In this document: positions 1-8,365 of the stretch, piece after piece
Layout of the letters: each line of letters begins with the position of its first letter
How positions within the stretch are numbered: position 1 is the stretch's first letter
NCBI GenBank assembly: GCA_012518215.1
Contig: JAAYSV010000008.1
Coordinates: 1-64,000, forward strand
Direction of reading: 5' to 3'
Origin: Bacillota bacterium
GTDB taxonomy: Bacteria > Bacillota > Dethiobacteria > DTU022 > PWGO01
DNA: 64,000 nt
Made by a program: the position numbers and the translations under genes
The notes under the pieces: generated by a model
What the model saw: only the letters and a program-made list of their open reading frames with translations
What the model was told of the DNA's origin: nothing
Databases searched by the model: none

Positions 1-2
1 GT

Positions 3-440
3 AGCTACGTTCCAAACAAAGAACAGCGGGAATTGAGAGAAGTGGTGCGTTACCGCAAAAACATGATTGATGAACGTTCCAGAGAAATCAACCGTTTAGA
101 AAAGACCCTGGAGGGCGCCAATATAAAGTTGAGCTCATTTGTTTCTGATCTGAACGGTGTAAGCAGCCGCAAGATGCTTGAGCAGGCACTGATTGGTGAA
201 GTCGACGAATCAAATATTGATTCTTTGATTCACCATTCCATGAAAGAAAAAAGGGAAGCGCTTCTTCTTGCTATGGAAGGTGTTTTTTCCCCGACACTCA
301 AGTTTTTAGCAAGAAATATTTTAGAATATATCGATGATTTAACCAGAAGCATCAAAAATCTGGATGATGTCATCGATGAGCAGATTGAAAGCAACGAAAA
401 TGCCATCAGAAAAAATGCGGGGATTCAAGATATCACCTAG
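3..440 (+). pseudogene. IS110-family transposase remnant
   Basis: The reading frame is open at the left window edge and ends at a TAG. The translation resembles the part of IS110-family DEDD transposases just after the catalytic N-terminal domain: a VVRYRKNMIDERSREINRL stretch, then EGANIKLSS, then a GVSSRKMLEQAL segment. It stops at the place where the IPGI motif and the C-terminal transposase_20 domain should follow (here GIQDIT then stop). The frame just after the stop reads ESDLSKW, vaguely like the EIG-DMS segment of the family, so the C-terminal part seems decayed rather than cleanly absent. The N-terminus lies outside the window. It is a relic, probably inactive, lying next to a block of dispersed repeats. 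Confidence 0.75.
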
Positions 441-508
441 GAATCAGATTTATCCAAATGGTGGGCACATCACGCTGCTCTGTTCCGGCAGCTGGGGAGA
501 GAGGATCG

Positions 509-665
509 ACCAGGGGATTCTCCGGTCGCAGCAAACACCACCGCTCCCCTGAATGGCAGCATATTGCAAACGGTTCCCCCCTGAATGACAGGTTGTACAT
601 CTTATTTCTCTGGTAATAGGGTGGAGGGGATCGAATGGGGGATTCTTCGGCCGCCTGCGGCTCCC
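509..665 (-). repeat. Degenerate copy of the 284-bp dispersed repeat
   Basis: Two short blocks (GATTCTCCGGTCGC and GGGGATTCTTCGG, each followed by CGCTCCC-type sequence and AATGACAG) match the core of the repeat units at 672-1270 with gaps. This stretch between the IS110 relic and modC has no credible gene. Orientation is that of the 672-1270 units. Confidence 0.5.
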
Positions 666-671
666 TCCCCC

Positions 672-1270
672 CCTGTCATTCCGAGCAAGCGGTGCTTAAC
701 AAGAACACCAACATAAAGCTGCAGAGAAAAATGATGCGGAAACGGTAACAACAGGGTGAAAGAATAGCGCCGCGAGGAATCTCGGGCAGGGGCAAGCGGT
801 CGTCTGTTACACCAACATATGGCGGCGGGGAAAAGAAAAAAGCCAGGAACCAGTTTATGCCGATAGCAAGGTGTATTTGAGAAGGGGATTCTTCGGTTGC
901 GGCAGAAAACGCCGCTCCCTCAGAATGACAGTATAGTATAGACGGCTCCCTCCCCCCTGTCATTCCGAGCCAGCGGTGTTTAACAAGAACACCAACATAA
1001 AGCTGCAGAGAAAAATGATATGGAAATGGTAACAACAGGGTGAAAGAATAGCGCCGCGAGGAATCTCGGGCAGAGGCAAGCGGTCGCCTGTTACACCAAC
1101 ATATGGCAGAGGGAAAAGATAAAAGCCAGGAACCAGTTTATGCCGATAGCAAGGTGTATTTGAGGAGGGGATTCTTCGGTCACGGCATAAAACGCCGCTC
1201 CCTCAGAATGACAGTTCAGTGCAAACAGTTCCCCCCGAGTGACAGTATAGTATAAAAGGTTCCCTCTGAA
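672..1270 (-). repeat. Tandem dimer of 284-bp dispersed repeat, left locus
   Basis: Two head-to-tail units: the same TGTCATTCCGAG block occurs at 674 and 958, a period of 284 bp. Each unit contains the sequences GAATCTCGGGCAG, AAGCCAGGAACCAGTTTATG and GGGGATTCTTCGGT. The same dimer occurs in reverse orientation at 5769-6248. Open frames inside (for example at 676-1035) are products of the repeat and have no independent coding support. The region 441-1410 contains no gene that I can support. Confidence 0.9.
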
Positions 1271-1362
1271 TTTCCACGCGTTACCCGCACCACGATAAAT
1301 GGAAATCGTTTCTTCCGGGTGCATATTTATGCTGGAGTTCGTTTACTTCCATAGCAAGACAG
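1264..1362 (-). repeat. 95-bp repeat module, copy 1
   Basis: The reverse complement of this stretch matches 30186-30284 with only a handful of differences. Shared blocks include TATGCACCCGGAAGAAA and TTATCGTGGTGCGGGTAACG. It abuts the tandem 284-bp units here, and the other copy also lies beside a partial 284-bp unit, so the two modules seem to travel together. Confidence 0.85.
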
Positions 1363-1410
1363 GTACTATACCCGTGATAGAAGAAAAAGGGCATGCTCCA
1401 AACTATTTTT

Positions 1411-2490
1411 CTACTGGTCAATGATGAAGATACGGTTGGAGGGTAGCTGCAGGCAACAGGTTTCGCCGGCAGGTATGAAGGGGGCCATCATCTTGCAAAC
1501 TTCGGCCTCAAGGTGGTAATCCTTTTCCGAACCTTCGGCAACTCGAAAGCAGTAGCTATAGGAAGAAACGCCATCCACCGCCTCCACCACCGTCACCCGG
1601 AGTGGATTGCCCAGGGATGGCTCCTCGATCTGTATATACTCGGGCCTGATCCCGATCGTGACTTTCTGGTTCCGGCAATATCTATGTGTGGGAGGCAGGC
1701 CCACCTCGAACCTTTCATTCCATTCCCCAACCATCACGGTAGCCTGGCCATCTTCAATGTTTTCTATCACGCCCTCGGCCAGGTTCCTGGCACCGGTCAA
1801 TCGAGCCACGGTCCTGTTTACCGGTGCATTGATCAGGTCATTTTTGGGGGCCAGTTGCAGGATCCGGCCGGCATCGTACACGGCGATCTGCGAACTCAGC
1901 CGGTAAGCCTCATCGAGATTGTGAGAAACAAAGATGATGCTGCCCTTGTAGAATTCGTGTATGCTCAACAGTTCCCGTTCCAGTTCTCCCCTGACCTGGG
2001 TGTCCAGCGCCGAAAAAGGCTCGTCCAGCAACAATATTTCTGGCTCGGGAGCCAGTGCCCGCGCCAGCGCTACCCGCTGCTGCTGACCTCCGGAAAGTTG
2101 GCGCGGATAGCGATGTTTGAAATCACTCAGGTGCATCTTGCCCAGCAGGTAACAGACCCGGTCGTCCATGCGGGCACGGTCCTGCCGGGAGATGCCGAAA
2201 GCAACGTTGTCGTAAACGGTCAGATGGGGAAAGAGGGCATAATTCTGGAATACATAGCCGATCTTCCGCTCCTGCGAGGGGATGTCGAGGCCATTTTCGG
2301 AATCGTAGAGGACCCTCCCGTTGATATTGATATATCCCTCGTCGGGTTTCATCAGTCCGGAGATACATTGCAGGGTCATGCTCTTGCCGCTGCCGGAAGG
2401 CCCCACAATGGAAAGTATCTCCCGATTGATAAAAAAGGAAACCTTCAGGCTGAACCCGGGCAGCGTCTTTTTTATTTTGACCTCGAACAA
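1411..2490 (-). CDS. modC: Molybdate ABC transporter ATP-binding protein
   Basis: This is the cytoplasmic ATPase that powers molybdate (or tungstate) import through ModB. The 359-residue length fits ModC/CysA-type ATPases carrying a C-terminal TOBE domain. Walker A is GPSGSGKS near residue 34, the ABC signature LSGGQQQR near 138, Walker B ILLLDEP near 158, followed by a D-loop and VSHNLDEA. The last hundred or so residues form the TOBE-like ligand-binding part. It is third in a modABC order on the minus strand, 19 bp after modB. The family could also move sulfate or thiosulfate, but the adjoining ModA/ModB, moeA and mobB favour molybdate or tungstate. Expression probably follows the riboswitch upstream of modA. 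Confidence 0.9.
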   Translation of the reverse strand: MFEVKIKKTLPGFSLKVSFFINREILSIVGPSGSGKSMTLQCISGLMKPDEGYININGRVLYDSENGLDIPSQERKIGYVFQNYALFPHLTVYDNVAFGISRQDRARMDDRVCYLLGKMHLSDFKHRYPRQLSGGQQQRVALARALAPEPEILLLDEPFSALDTQVRGELERELLSIHEFYKGSIIFVSHNLDEAYRLSSQIAVYDAGRILQLAPKNDLINAPVNRTVARLTGARNLAEGVIENIEDGQATVMVGEWNERFEVGLPPTHRYCRNQKVTIGIRPEYIQIEEPSLGNPLRVTVVEAVDGVSSYSYCFRVAEGSEKDYHLEAEVCKMMAPFIPAGETCCLQLPSNRIFIIDQ

Positions 2491-2509
2491 TTGCCTTCCC
2501 CCCGGAAAA

Positions 2510-3250
2510 TCATTGTTTTATATATGTATGAACATTGCGCTTCCAGTAATTGAGCAAAAATATGGATGTCATCGAAATGACCAGGATCACGGCTACCCAT
2601 AGCAGTGCCTTCTCGTTGTTCCCCGCCGCCACCGCAAAATATATCGCCAGGGGAATGGTCTGTGTTTTGCCGGGTATGTTGCCGGCAAGCATCAGGGTTG
2701 CCCCGAATTCACCCAGAGATCGGGCAAAGGAGAGTATTATTCCGGCCATTATCCCCGGCCAGGCCATGGGTACGGTCACCCGCCAGAATACACTCCATTC
2801 CGAGGCTCCGAGTGTACGGGCTGCATTTTCGATGTTGGGTTCGATCTGTTCGAACGCCCCGCGAGTTGTCTGGTACATCAGCGGGAAAGCCACCACGGTG
2901 GAAGCAATGACCGTGGCCCACCAGGAAAAAATGACCGTGGTCCCCATCTTGAGAAAAAGTTTCCCCAGGGGGCCATGCTTTCCAAACAGTAACAGGAGCC
3001 CAAAACCGAGCACCGTGGGAGGCAAGACCAGGGGAAGGGTGAACAACCCATCAAGAACATCCCTGAACACTTTGTTTTTCCCCTGGTAGGAAGCCATCCA
3101 GCGGGCAGAGGCGATCCCCAGGAAAAAAGCAATAAATGTGGATACGGAAGCGGTTTTTAATGAAATCCATACTGGAACAAAATCAAGCTCGGGCATAAAT
3201 ATCTTCACTTGTCCTGTCAGTAATTTTTCTCTGTCCTTGTTTTGTACCAT
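2510..3250 (-). CDS. modB: Molybdate ABC transporter permease
   Basis: This is the membrane channel of the molybdate importer, 246 residues, with about five or six hydrophobic segments. The family-typical PLVLPPTVLGF segment lies in the first third. The EAA loop reads AARTLGASEWSVFWRVTVPMAWPG, the site that docks onto the ATPase, and LGEFGATLML follows. Length and order match ModB. It sits between modA (93 bp upstream on the minus strand) and modC (19 bp downstream), so co-transcription is very likely. The start used is ATG; an internal start a few residues later cannot be excluded. Confidence 0.9.
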   Translation of the reverse strand: MVQNKDREKLLTGQVKIFMPELDFVPVWISLKTASVSTFIAFFLGIASARWMASYQGKNKVFRDVLDGLFTLPLVLPPTVLGFGLLLLFGKHGPLGKLFLKMGTTVIFSWWATVIASTVVAFPLMYQTTRGAFEQIEPNIENAARTLGASEWSVFWRVTVPMAWPGIMAGIILSFARSLGEFGATLMLAGNIPGKTQTIPLAIYFAVAAGNNEKALLWVAVILVISMTSIFLLNYWKRNVHTYIKQ

Positions 3251-3343
3251 GCCGGGACGGATCCGGCCACTCCGCCCACCCTGCCCCTCTCCGTGGTGGA
3301 GAGGAGCAGTGTTGGCGGTATTTTTTCTACTTGCTCTTCATAA

Positions 3344-4147
3344 CTACTGCAACGTTTTGAAGCCGTACTTTTCAAACACTTTGCCGGCTTCATTTCCAGC
3401 CAGATAATCGAGCAGCGCTTTTGCCTCTTCCTCATTCGGGCTATCCTTGATCAGCGCAACCGGGTAAGTCACCGGATCATGAGAATCTTCGGGGGCAACT
3501 GCTGCCACATCCACTTTGTCGGAGATCTGGGCATCGGTGCGGTAAACCGCTCCGGCCTGAACCGCTTCGGTTTCCACGTAACCCAGTACCTGGCGGACGT
3601 CCTTGCCCAACATGAGTTTTCCGCCACTTTCCAGCTCATCCCAGATACCCAGCGTGGTGAACGCTTCCTGGGCATATTTGCCCGCCGGGACCGATTCGGG
3701 GTCACCGATGGCGACGAGTTCGATCTCTTCCTTGGTCAGATCCGTGAATTCGCTGATTGCGGTAAAACCCTTGGGAACCACCAGAACCAGTTCATTCTGC
3801 AGCAGGTCAATCCTGGTGTCGTCCAGCAGTAAACCCCCCTCCTGGAGTTCATTCATCTGCTTGGAAGCTGCCGACATGAAAATATCCGCCGGGGCCCCCT
3901 GTTCGATCTGCTGCTGCAGAGCACCTGAAGAACCGAAATTGAACTCGATGTTTACATGGGGATTTTCTTCCTTGTAAAGTTCCCCGATTTCTTCCATGGC
4001 ATCGGTAAGACTGGCGGCCACCGAAAGATTCAATGTGACCGGTTCCATTTCTTCGGCTTCTTCCGGCGCACAGCCGATCGGGGCCATGATCATGGCCAGA
4101 ATCAGAGCCAGGGCACTGATGGAATACAATATATGACTTTTTTTCAT
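3344..4147 (-). CDS. modA: Molybdate-binding lipoprotein
   Basis: This is the extracellular substrate-binding component of the ModABC importer, 267 residues. The N-terminus is a lipoprotein signal: MKKS, a hydrophobic core, then the lipobox IGC at about residues 24-26 followed by acidic residues. The mature part has the ModA landmarks AASLTDAMEEI, FNFGSSGALQQQIEQGAPADIFMSA (oxyanion-binding serines) and VETEAVQAGAVYRTDA. It is the first gene of the modABC unit. An intrinsic terminator and a candidate Moco-type riboswitch lie between it and the upstream DUF364 gene, so the cofactor level probably controls read-through. Whether molybdate or tungstate is preferred cannot be read here. Confidence 0.92.
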   Translation of the reverse strand: MKKSHILYSISALALILAMIMAPIGCAPEEAEEMEPVTLNLSVAASLTDAMEEIGELYKEENPHVNIEFNFGSSGALQQQIEQGAPADIFMSAASKQMNELQEGGLLLDDTRIDLLQNELVLVVPKGFTAISEFTDLTKEEIELVAIGDPESVPAGKYAQEAFTTLGIWDELESGGKLMLGKDVRQVLGYVETEAVQAGAVYRTDAQISDKVDVAAVAPEDSHDPVTYPVALIKDSPNEEEAKALLDYLAGNEAGKVFEKYGFKTLQ

Positions 4148-4403
4148 TTGACTGATCCCTCCAATTTATTTTTGATCCCCAATATCGTGTTTTTTCGATC
4201 AAGTTTGGTAAAGTCATGACGTTACGTTTTCGCCAGGATATATCTATCCTGAAAATAACCGGGTCGTTTTTTTGACAATCAGCTCCTTTCAATGAAGACG
4301 AGGGTGATGACTGCTGATGCAGCACATTCCGGCGATAAACAATATATGTAGGGCAAAAAATGACAGCCCGGGCCCGGATCACACCGATCGGCTCCCTATA
4401 CTA

Positions 4404-4443
4404 AAAATAACCGGAGCACTTGTTCAAGTTTTTCCGGTTATTT
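4404..4443 (-). terminator. Intrinsic terminator before modA
   Basis: On the minus strand an 11-bp perfect stem (4433-4443 pairing with 4405-4415, core AATAACCGGA/TCCGGTTATT) encloses a 17-base loop and ends in ATTTTTAG. It lies downstream of the riboswitch candidate at 4459-4557 and upstream of modA, the usual place for a riboswitch-controlled terminator. Confidence 0.8.
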
Positions 4444-4458
4444 CAACTCGCATCTTTA

Positions 4459-4557
4459 CACTCCTTTCCAAGAATGGGAGGCGCCGCAGTTTCCTGCCAC
4501 ACCCTACCGGCCAGTACACCTTTGCTACTGAGAGTTTAGGTGTAGGGGCTCAGAGTG
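4459..4557 (-). promoter_or_regulatory. Candidate molybdenum-cofactor (Moco) riboswitch
   Basis: Read on the minus strand, this stretch can form a closing stem CACTC (4557-4553) with GAGTG (4463-4459), an internal hairpin TACACCT/AGGTGTA, and a GCAG-GAAA-CTGC hairpin with a GNRA loop followed by GGCGCCTCCC. The GCCTCCC end and the GNRA hairpin resemble what I recall of Moco RNAs, and the position before a terminator and modABC agrees. The assignment rests on recalled features and context, not a covariance-model match. A tungsten-cofactor variant or an unrelated structured leader is possible. Confidence 0.55.
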
Positions 4558-4766
4558 ATTTACAATACTGTCGACCTTCGTCTTCATTTTTCCAATCGGT
4601 TCTGTATTCGACATATGCGCATGAATATCCTGCATGCATCATGCTTCGGAAACATTTTTCCCTTTTCCCGGGGGCTTTGAAATCCGTCTTCAGCAGCCGA
4701 TATCACCGGATTAGCGCCCTCAATCGTTTTCTCTTTTCATGCTACCGGCAACTCCTGCCGCCTGCT

Positions 4767-5501
4767 CTACATGCTTTTGGCGCAAAACCTTCTCAATCCC
4801 ATCAGCGCGGCAGCCCCGGAAATCGTCGTTCCATAAAAAATCACCGGTTTCTCACCGATAAAATTGGTGATGCTCTTGTTGGCAATGGTGCTCCCCGTGG
4901 CCACGATCAGATCACACCATTCCAGTACTTCCTCCGTATCCTTTCTACCATCTTCGATTTCTACGCCGTATTTGACTGATCCGATATTATCCTCATCCAG
5001 ATCCACCACCCTGATGGTGAATTTGCCGGCAAGCGCCTGGATCATACTCGGCTGATAGCCGACAAAGGCAATCCGCGGGGAGCCGAATTCTTCCTCTATC
5101 TGCGCAGCCATGCTTGCGGCGCACTCTTCCGGTTCTTCATCCTTGCAGTGAACATTGTTCCTGGAAATGCCCAGGTAGTTGCAAACCGCATTGATACTGG
5201 ATATCAGAACGGCCCGGTCATAGTTCGTATCCAAAGGCCTGTTAACAATTTCCTGAAGGGTGCCGGAAAAATTTTCCGGCATATCCGTGAAAGCCTGACC
5301 CTTGGCACCTTTGAATTCGGCTTCCATCAGCTTTTCCTTTCCTTTCAGCAGGGGGAAATCCTCTCTCGTGGGGGTTCCGATCGCTTCATCGGGTTTCAGG
5401 ACCCTGCCGCTGACTTCAATGGTCTCATTCTGCAGATCATGTTTGTGGATCAACTCCGTGAATCGAGCGATCAATTCCTCATAAAAATCCTTTTCTTTCA
5501 T
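4767..5501 (-). CDS. DUF364 putative metal-chelation protein
   Basis: A 244-residue cytoplasmic protein resembling the DUF364 family (putative heavy-metal chelation). The N-terminal half (DEAIGTPTREDFPLLKGKE, FTDMPENFSGTL) matches the family's enolase-like N-terminal region. The C-terminal half is Rossmann-like, with IAFVGYQPSM and a glycine-rich ATGSTIANKS loop. The ATG at 5501 is chosen because AGGAG lies 12 bases upstream; a TTG four codons earlier sits directly on that AGGAG. It precedes the riboswitch candidate and modABC on the same strand, which suggests a role in molybdenum or tungsten handling. That role is inferred from position; no biochemical function is established by the sequence. 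Confidence 0.75.
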   Translation of the reverse strand: MKEKDFYEELIARFTELIHKHDLQNETIEVSGRVLKPDEAIGTPTREDFPLLKGKEKLMEAEFKGAKGQAFTDMPENFSGTLQEIVNRPLDTNYDRAVLISSINAVCNYLGISRNNVHCKDEEPEECAASMAAQIEEEFGSPRIAFVGYQPSMIQALAGKFTIRVVDLDEDNIGSVKYGVEIEDGRKDTEEVLEWCDLIVATGSTIANKSITNFIGEKPVIFYGTTISGAAALMGLRRFCAKSM

Positions 5502-5768
5502 CTTCCTGTTCAACTCCTGATTTAGTCAATATGTTCCTGTTCAGATCTTTAACAATGGCATGACAATTCTACCGCCGGGACCCTTACGGGGCTTCTGGCT
5601 TCCTGAAATCTGAAATCAGCCCTGTCAGTATGGGACTGGTGGGATACGAAAATAAAAAGGCCTTGATTTGCCGTTCTGAAGGGAAATTATAGCATCTTGA
5701 TTCAATGGGTGTCAATGTTGCGCCACATATCATGTAACATCAAATGTTGGCCAGGCCGCAATTGCTTC

Positions 5769-6248
5769 CCCCTGCCCGAGATTCCTCGCGGCACTATTCT
5801 TTCACCCTGTTGTTACCGTTTCTGCATCATTTTTCTCTGCAGCTTCATGTTGGTGTTCTTGTTAAACACCGCTTGCTCGGAATGACAGGGGGGAGGGAGC
5901 CGTCTATACTATACTGTCATTCTGAGGGAGCGGCGTTTTCTGCCGCAACCGAAGAATCCCCTTCTCAAGCCCCCCTTACTATCGGCATAAACTGGTTCCT
6001 GGTTTTAATCTTTTCCCCGCCCCCATATGTTGGTGTAACAGACGACCAGTTCCCCCTGCCCGAGATTCCTCGCGGCACTATTCTTTCACCCTGTTGTTAC
6101 CGTTTCTGCATCATTTTTCTCTGCAGCTTCATGTTGGCGTTCTTGTTAAACACCGCTTGCTCGGAATGACAGGGGGGAGGGAGCCGTCTATACTATACTG
6201 TCATTCTGAGGGAGCGGCGTTTTCTGCCGCGACCGAAGAATCCCCCCA
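5769..6248 (+). repeat. Tandem 284-bp dispersed repeat, right locus (second unit truncated)
   Basis: CCTGCCCGAGATTCCTCGCG occurs at about 5770 and again 284 bp later; GGAATGACAGGGGGG likewise at 5878 and 6162. The second unit stops after about 195 bp. Orientation is opposite to the 672-1270 locus, so the two loci form long inverted repeats around modABC-DUF364. The region 5502-6499 otherwise holds no gene that I can support. Its open frames, whose translations contain CHSEGAAFSAATEES, come from the repeat. Confidence 0.9.
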
Positions 6249-6499
6249 TCAAAACCCCTTTCCCCTTGCTGCCGCGGAAATCCAGTGCCATTACACCGCC
6301 ATCACTACACATAGCAACATCGCATCGGATTCAGTTGACATCCAGGACAGAGTATTGCTATACTTGCTCCAGAATTTTAACACCTTTGGCTGCCGTGAAA
6401 GCACCAAATACAATTTGACCGGGGATAGGCATGGCCACCACGAATCGGTCCGGCAACTGTTCCTTTTCTCGATTACCTGTCCTGCAAGGAGGGAATTAT

Positions 6500-7744
6500 T
6501 TGACCGAATCTGCGTTGATACCGCTGGAAACGGCCCGGCAACTGTTCCTTGATTCACTGGCAGTGCTACCTTCAGAACCGATCCCTCTCGAGCAGGCCGG
6601 GGGCAGGGTGCTGGCCGAAGATGTTCATGCCCGGAACGATATTCCCCATTTCGATCGTTCTCTCATGGATGGGTATGCTTTCCGGGCAGAAGATACTGTT
6701 GAAGCCACCCCGGAACACCCTTGTTGGTTCAGGGTGCTCGAGGAAGTGCGAGCAGGCCACCTCCCCGGGTATCCCCTCTCCCCGGGAACTGCTACCAAAA
6801 TATTGACCGGGGCCCCCATTCCTGAAGGAGCCGATGCTGTTGTCCGTTTCGAAGATGTTGTGCTGCAAGATAATAATCGGGTAGGGGTAAAACAACCTTG
6901 CCTGCCCGGTTTGAATATTGGCCTGGCCGGAGAAGATATTGCAAAGGGTAAGGTGGGCTTGCACAGGGGAAAAGTGATCACCCCCGGGGCAGCAGGCATA
7001 CTGGCCGCCATGAGCCATGCCAATCCCCGGGTGTTCCGCCAACCCCGGGTGTCCATTGTCAGTACGGGGGATGAATTGGTCGATATCCGCCAACCCCTGA
7101 ACCCTGCAAAAATCCGCAACAGCAATCTTTATTATCTCGTAGCTGCTGTCGGGGAAACAGGGGGTATTCCGCACAATCCGGTCACGCTGGCCGACAATCC
7201 GGCACAGCTGGAAGAAAAGTTGGCAATGGCCCTCGAAGAATCGGATATGATAATCACCACGGGCGGTGCCTCCACGGGTGATTATGATTTCATCAATGAT
7301 GCCTTCAAAAAAATGGGGGCAGAAATCCTGTTCCGCAAAATTGACATCCGCCCCGGCACGGCGACGGTGGGGGCCATCCGGAAGGGAAAGGGGCTGTTGG
7401 GTCTTCCGGGAAATCCTGGTGCAGCATCGATATCTTTCGCGCTCCTGGGGCAACCGCTGATCCGTTATATCGGCGGATGGGGACAGTTCTGTCCACTGGA
7501 AATGGAAGGGGTACTTGCCGATCCCTTTCCCAAAACAAATTCCCGGAGACGCTTTTTGAGAGGTATTGCCACCTGGAAGGACGGCAACTGGCATGTTGAA
7601 CCGTTGACCGGGCAAAATGCGGGCATCTTATGTTCCATGGCTGCCGGCAATGTGCTGATCGAGATACCTGCCGGAACGGGACCTTTGAAATCAGGAAGCA
7701 AGGTGAAAATAATCATGCAGGAAGGATGGGATAAAACAAAATGA
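6500..7744 (+). CDS. moeA: Molybdopterin molybdenumtransferase MoeA
   Basis: MoeA inserts molybdate into adenylylated molybdopterin in the last step of Moco synthesis. This protein is 414 residues from a TTG start at 6500, chosen because AGGAGG lies six bases before it; the frame extends 23 codons upstream without another site. Landmarks are DIPHFDRSLMDGYAFRAED, TGAPIPEGADAVVRFED, VSIVSTGDEL, IRNSNLYYL, ITTGGASTGDYDF and GLPGNPGAASISF, followed by a C-terminal beta-barrel. It overlaps mobB by four bases (ATGA), implying translational coupling. A near-perfect 20-bp direct repeat (6446-6465 and 6531-6550) flanks its start. A tungsten-specific MoeA paralogue is possible. Confidence 0.92.
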   Translation: MTESALIPLETARQLFLDSLAVLPSEPIPLEQAGGRVLAEDVHARNDIPHFDRSLMDGYAFRAEDTVEATPEHPCWFRVLEEVRAGHLPGYPLSPGTATKILTGAPIPEGADAVVRFEDVVLQDNNRVGVKQPCLPGLNIGLAGEDIAKGKVGLHRGKVITPGAAGILAAMSHANPRVFRQPRVSIVSTGDELVDIRQPLNPAKIRNSNLYYLVAAVGETGGIPHNPVTLADNPAQLEEKLAMALEESDMIITTGGASTGDYDFINDAFKKMGAEILFRKIDIRPGTATVGAIRKGKGLLGLPGNPGAASISFALLGQPLIRYIGGWGQFCPLEMEGVLADPFPKTNSRRRFLRGIATWKDGNWHVEPLTGQNAGILCSMAAGNVLIEIPAGTGPLKSGSKVKIIMQEGWDKTK

Positions 7745-8232
7745 TACCGATTATCTCCGTGGTAGGCAAATCGAATGTGGGAAAAACAACGCTGCTGGTA
7801 AAACTGCTACCCGAATTGAAGAAAAGAGGATACAGGATAGCCACTGTCAAACACGATGTGCACGGCTTCAGCATCGACCAGCCCGGAAAAGATACCTGGA
7901 AACATGCCCAGGCAGGTGCTGATATCGTGGTCATCTCCTCGCCCCGGAAAATAGCCATCATGGAAAATGTTGAAGAGGAAAAAACGCTGGATGAAATCGC
8001 CGCAAAACTGGACCATATCGATCTGATCATCACCGAAGGCTACAAAAGGCAAGATAAACCCAAAATAGAGGTTTTCCGCTCGGTTATATCCGATACGCTT
8101 CTCTGCGAAAAGGAAGAGCTGTTTGCTGTCGTTACCGATCAGCCATTGGGCATCGGGGTGCCGGAATTTGATGCGGACGACAGCGTGGGCATCGTCGATC
8201 TGATCGAGAAATTGTTCCTGAAAAAAGGGTAG
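7741..8232 (+). CDS. mobB: Molybdopterin-guanine dinucleotide biosynthesis adaptor MobB
   Basis: A 163-residue P-loop GTPase-type protein that assists formation of the dinucleotide form of the molybdenum cofactor. Walker A is VGKSNVGKTTLL at residues 8-19, followed by ATVKHDVHGF, which carries the conserved histidines, then DLIITEGYKRQDKPKIEVFR near 99, typical of MobB. Start and stop signals of moeA and mobB interlock as ATGA. No mobA is visible, so the guanylyltransferase must be encoded elsewhere or the protein serves another cofactor form. The next 130 bp before the convergent gene contain no obvious terminator. Confidence 0.9.
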   Translation: MIPIISVVGKSNVGKTTLLVKLLPELKKRGYRIATVKHDVHGFSIDQPGKDTWKHAQAGADIVVISSPRKIAIMENVEEEKTLDEIAAKLDHIDLIITEGYKRQDKPKIEVFRSVISDTLLCEKEELFAVVTDQPLGIGVPEFDADDSVGIVDLIEKLFLKKG

Positions 8233-8365
8233 CAGGATTCACGCCGGAAAGACCCCGCCCGATTTGGCATATCCCGCACCGGGCAAGAAGGGCCGTTGCC
8301 GCTATCTTTCAAACGAGGAAGCAGCAACGGGGTGCCCTTCAAACATGTTTCATTCCGATGACGCA

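Noticed and set aside
676-1324. Open frames in the repeat block (also 5697-6552)
   Set aside because: They are translations of the 284-bp repeat in both orientations, begin and end within repeat units, and lack ribosome binding sites.
1513-2553. Long plus-strand frame over modC
   Set aside because: It is the antisense of a fully supported ABC ATPase with all nucleotide motifs.
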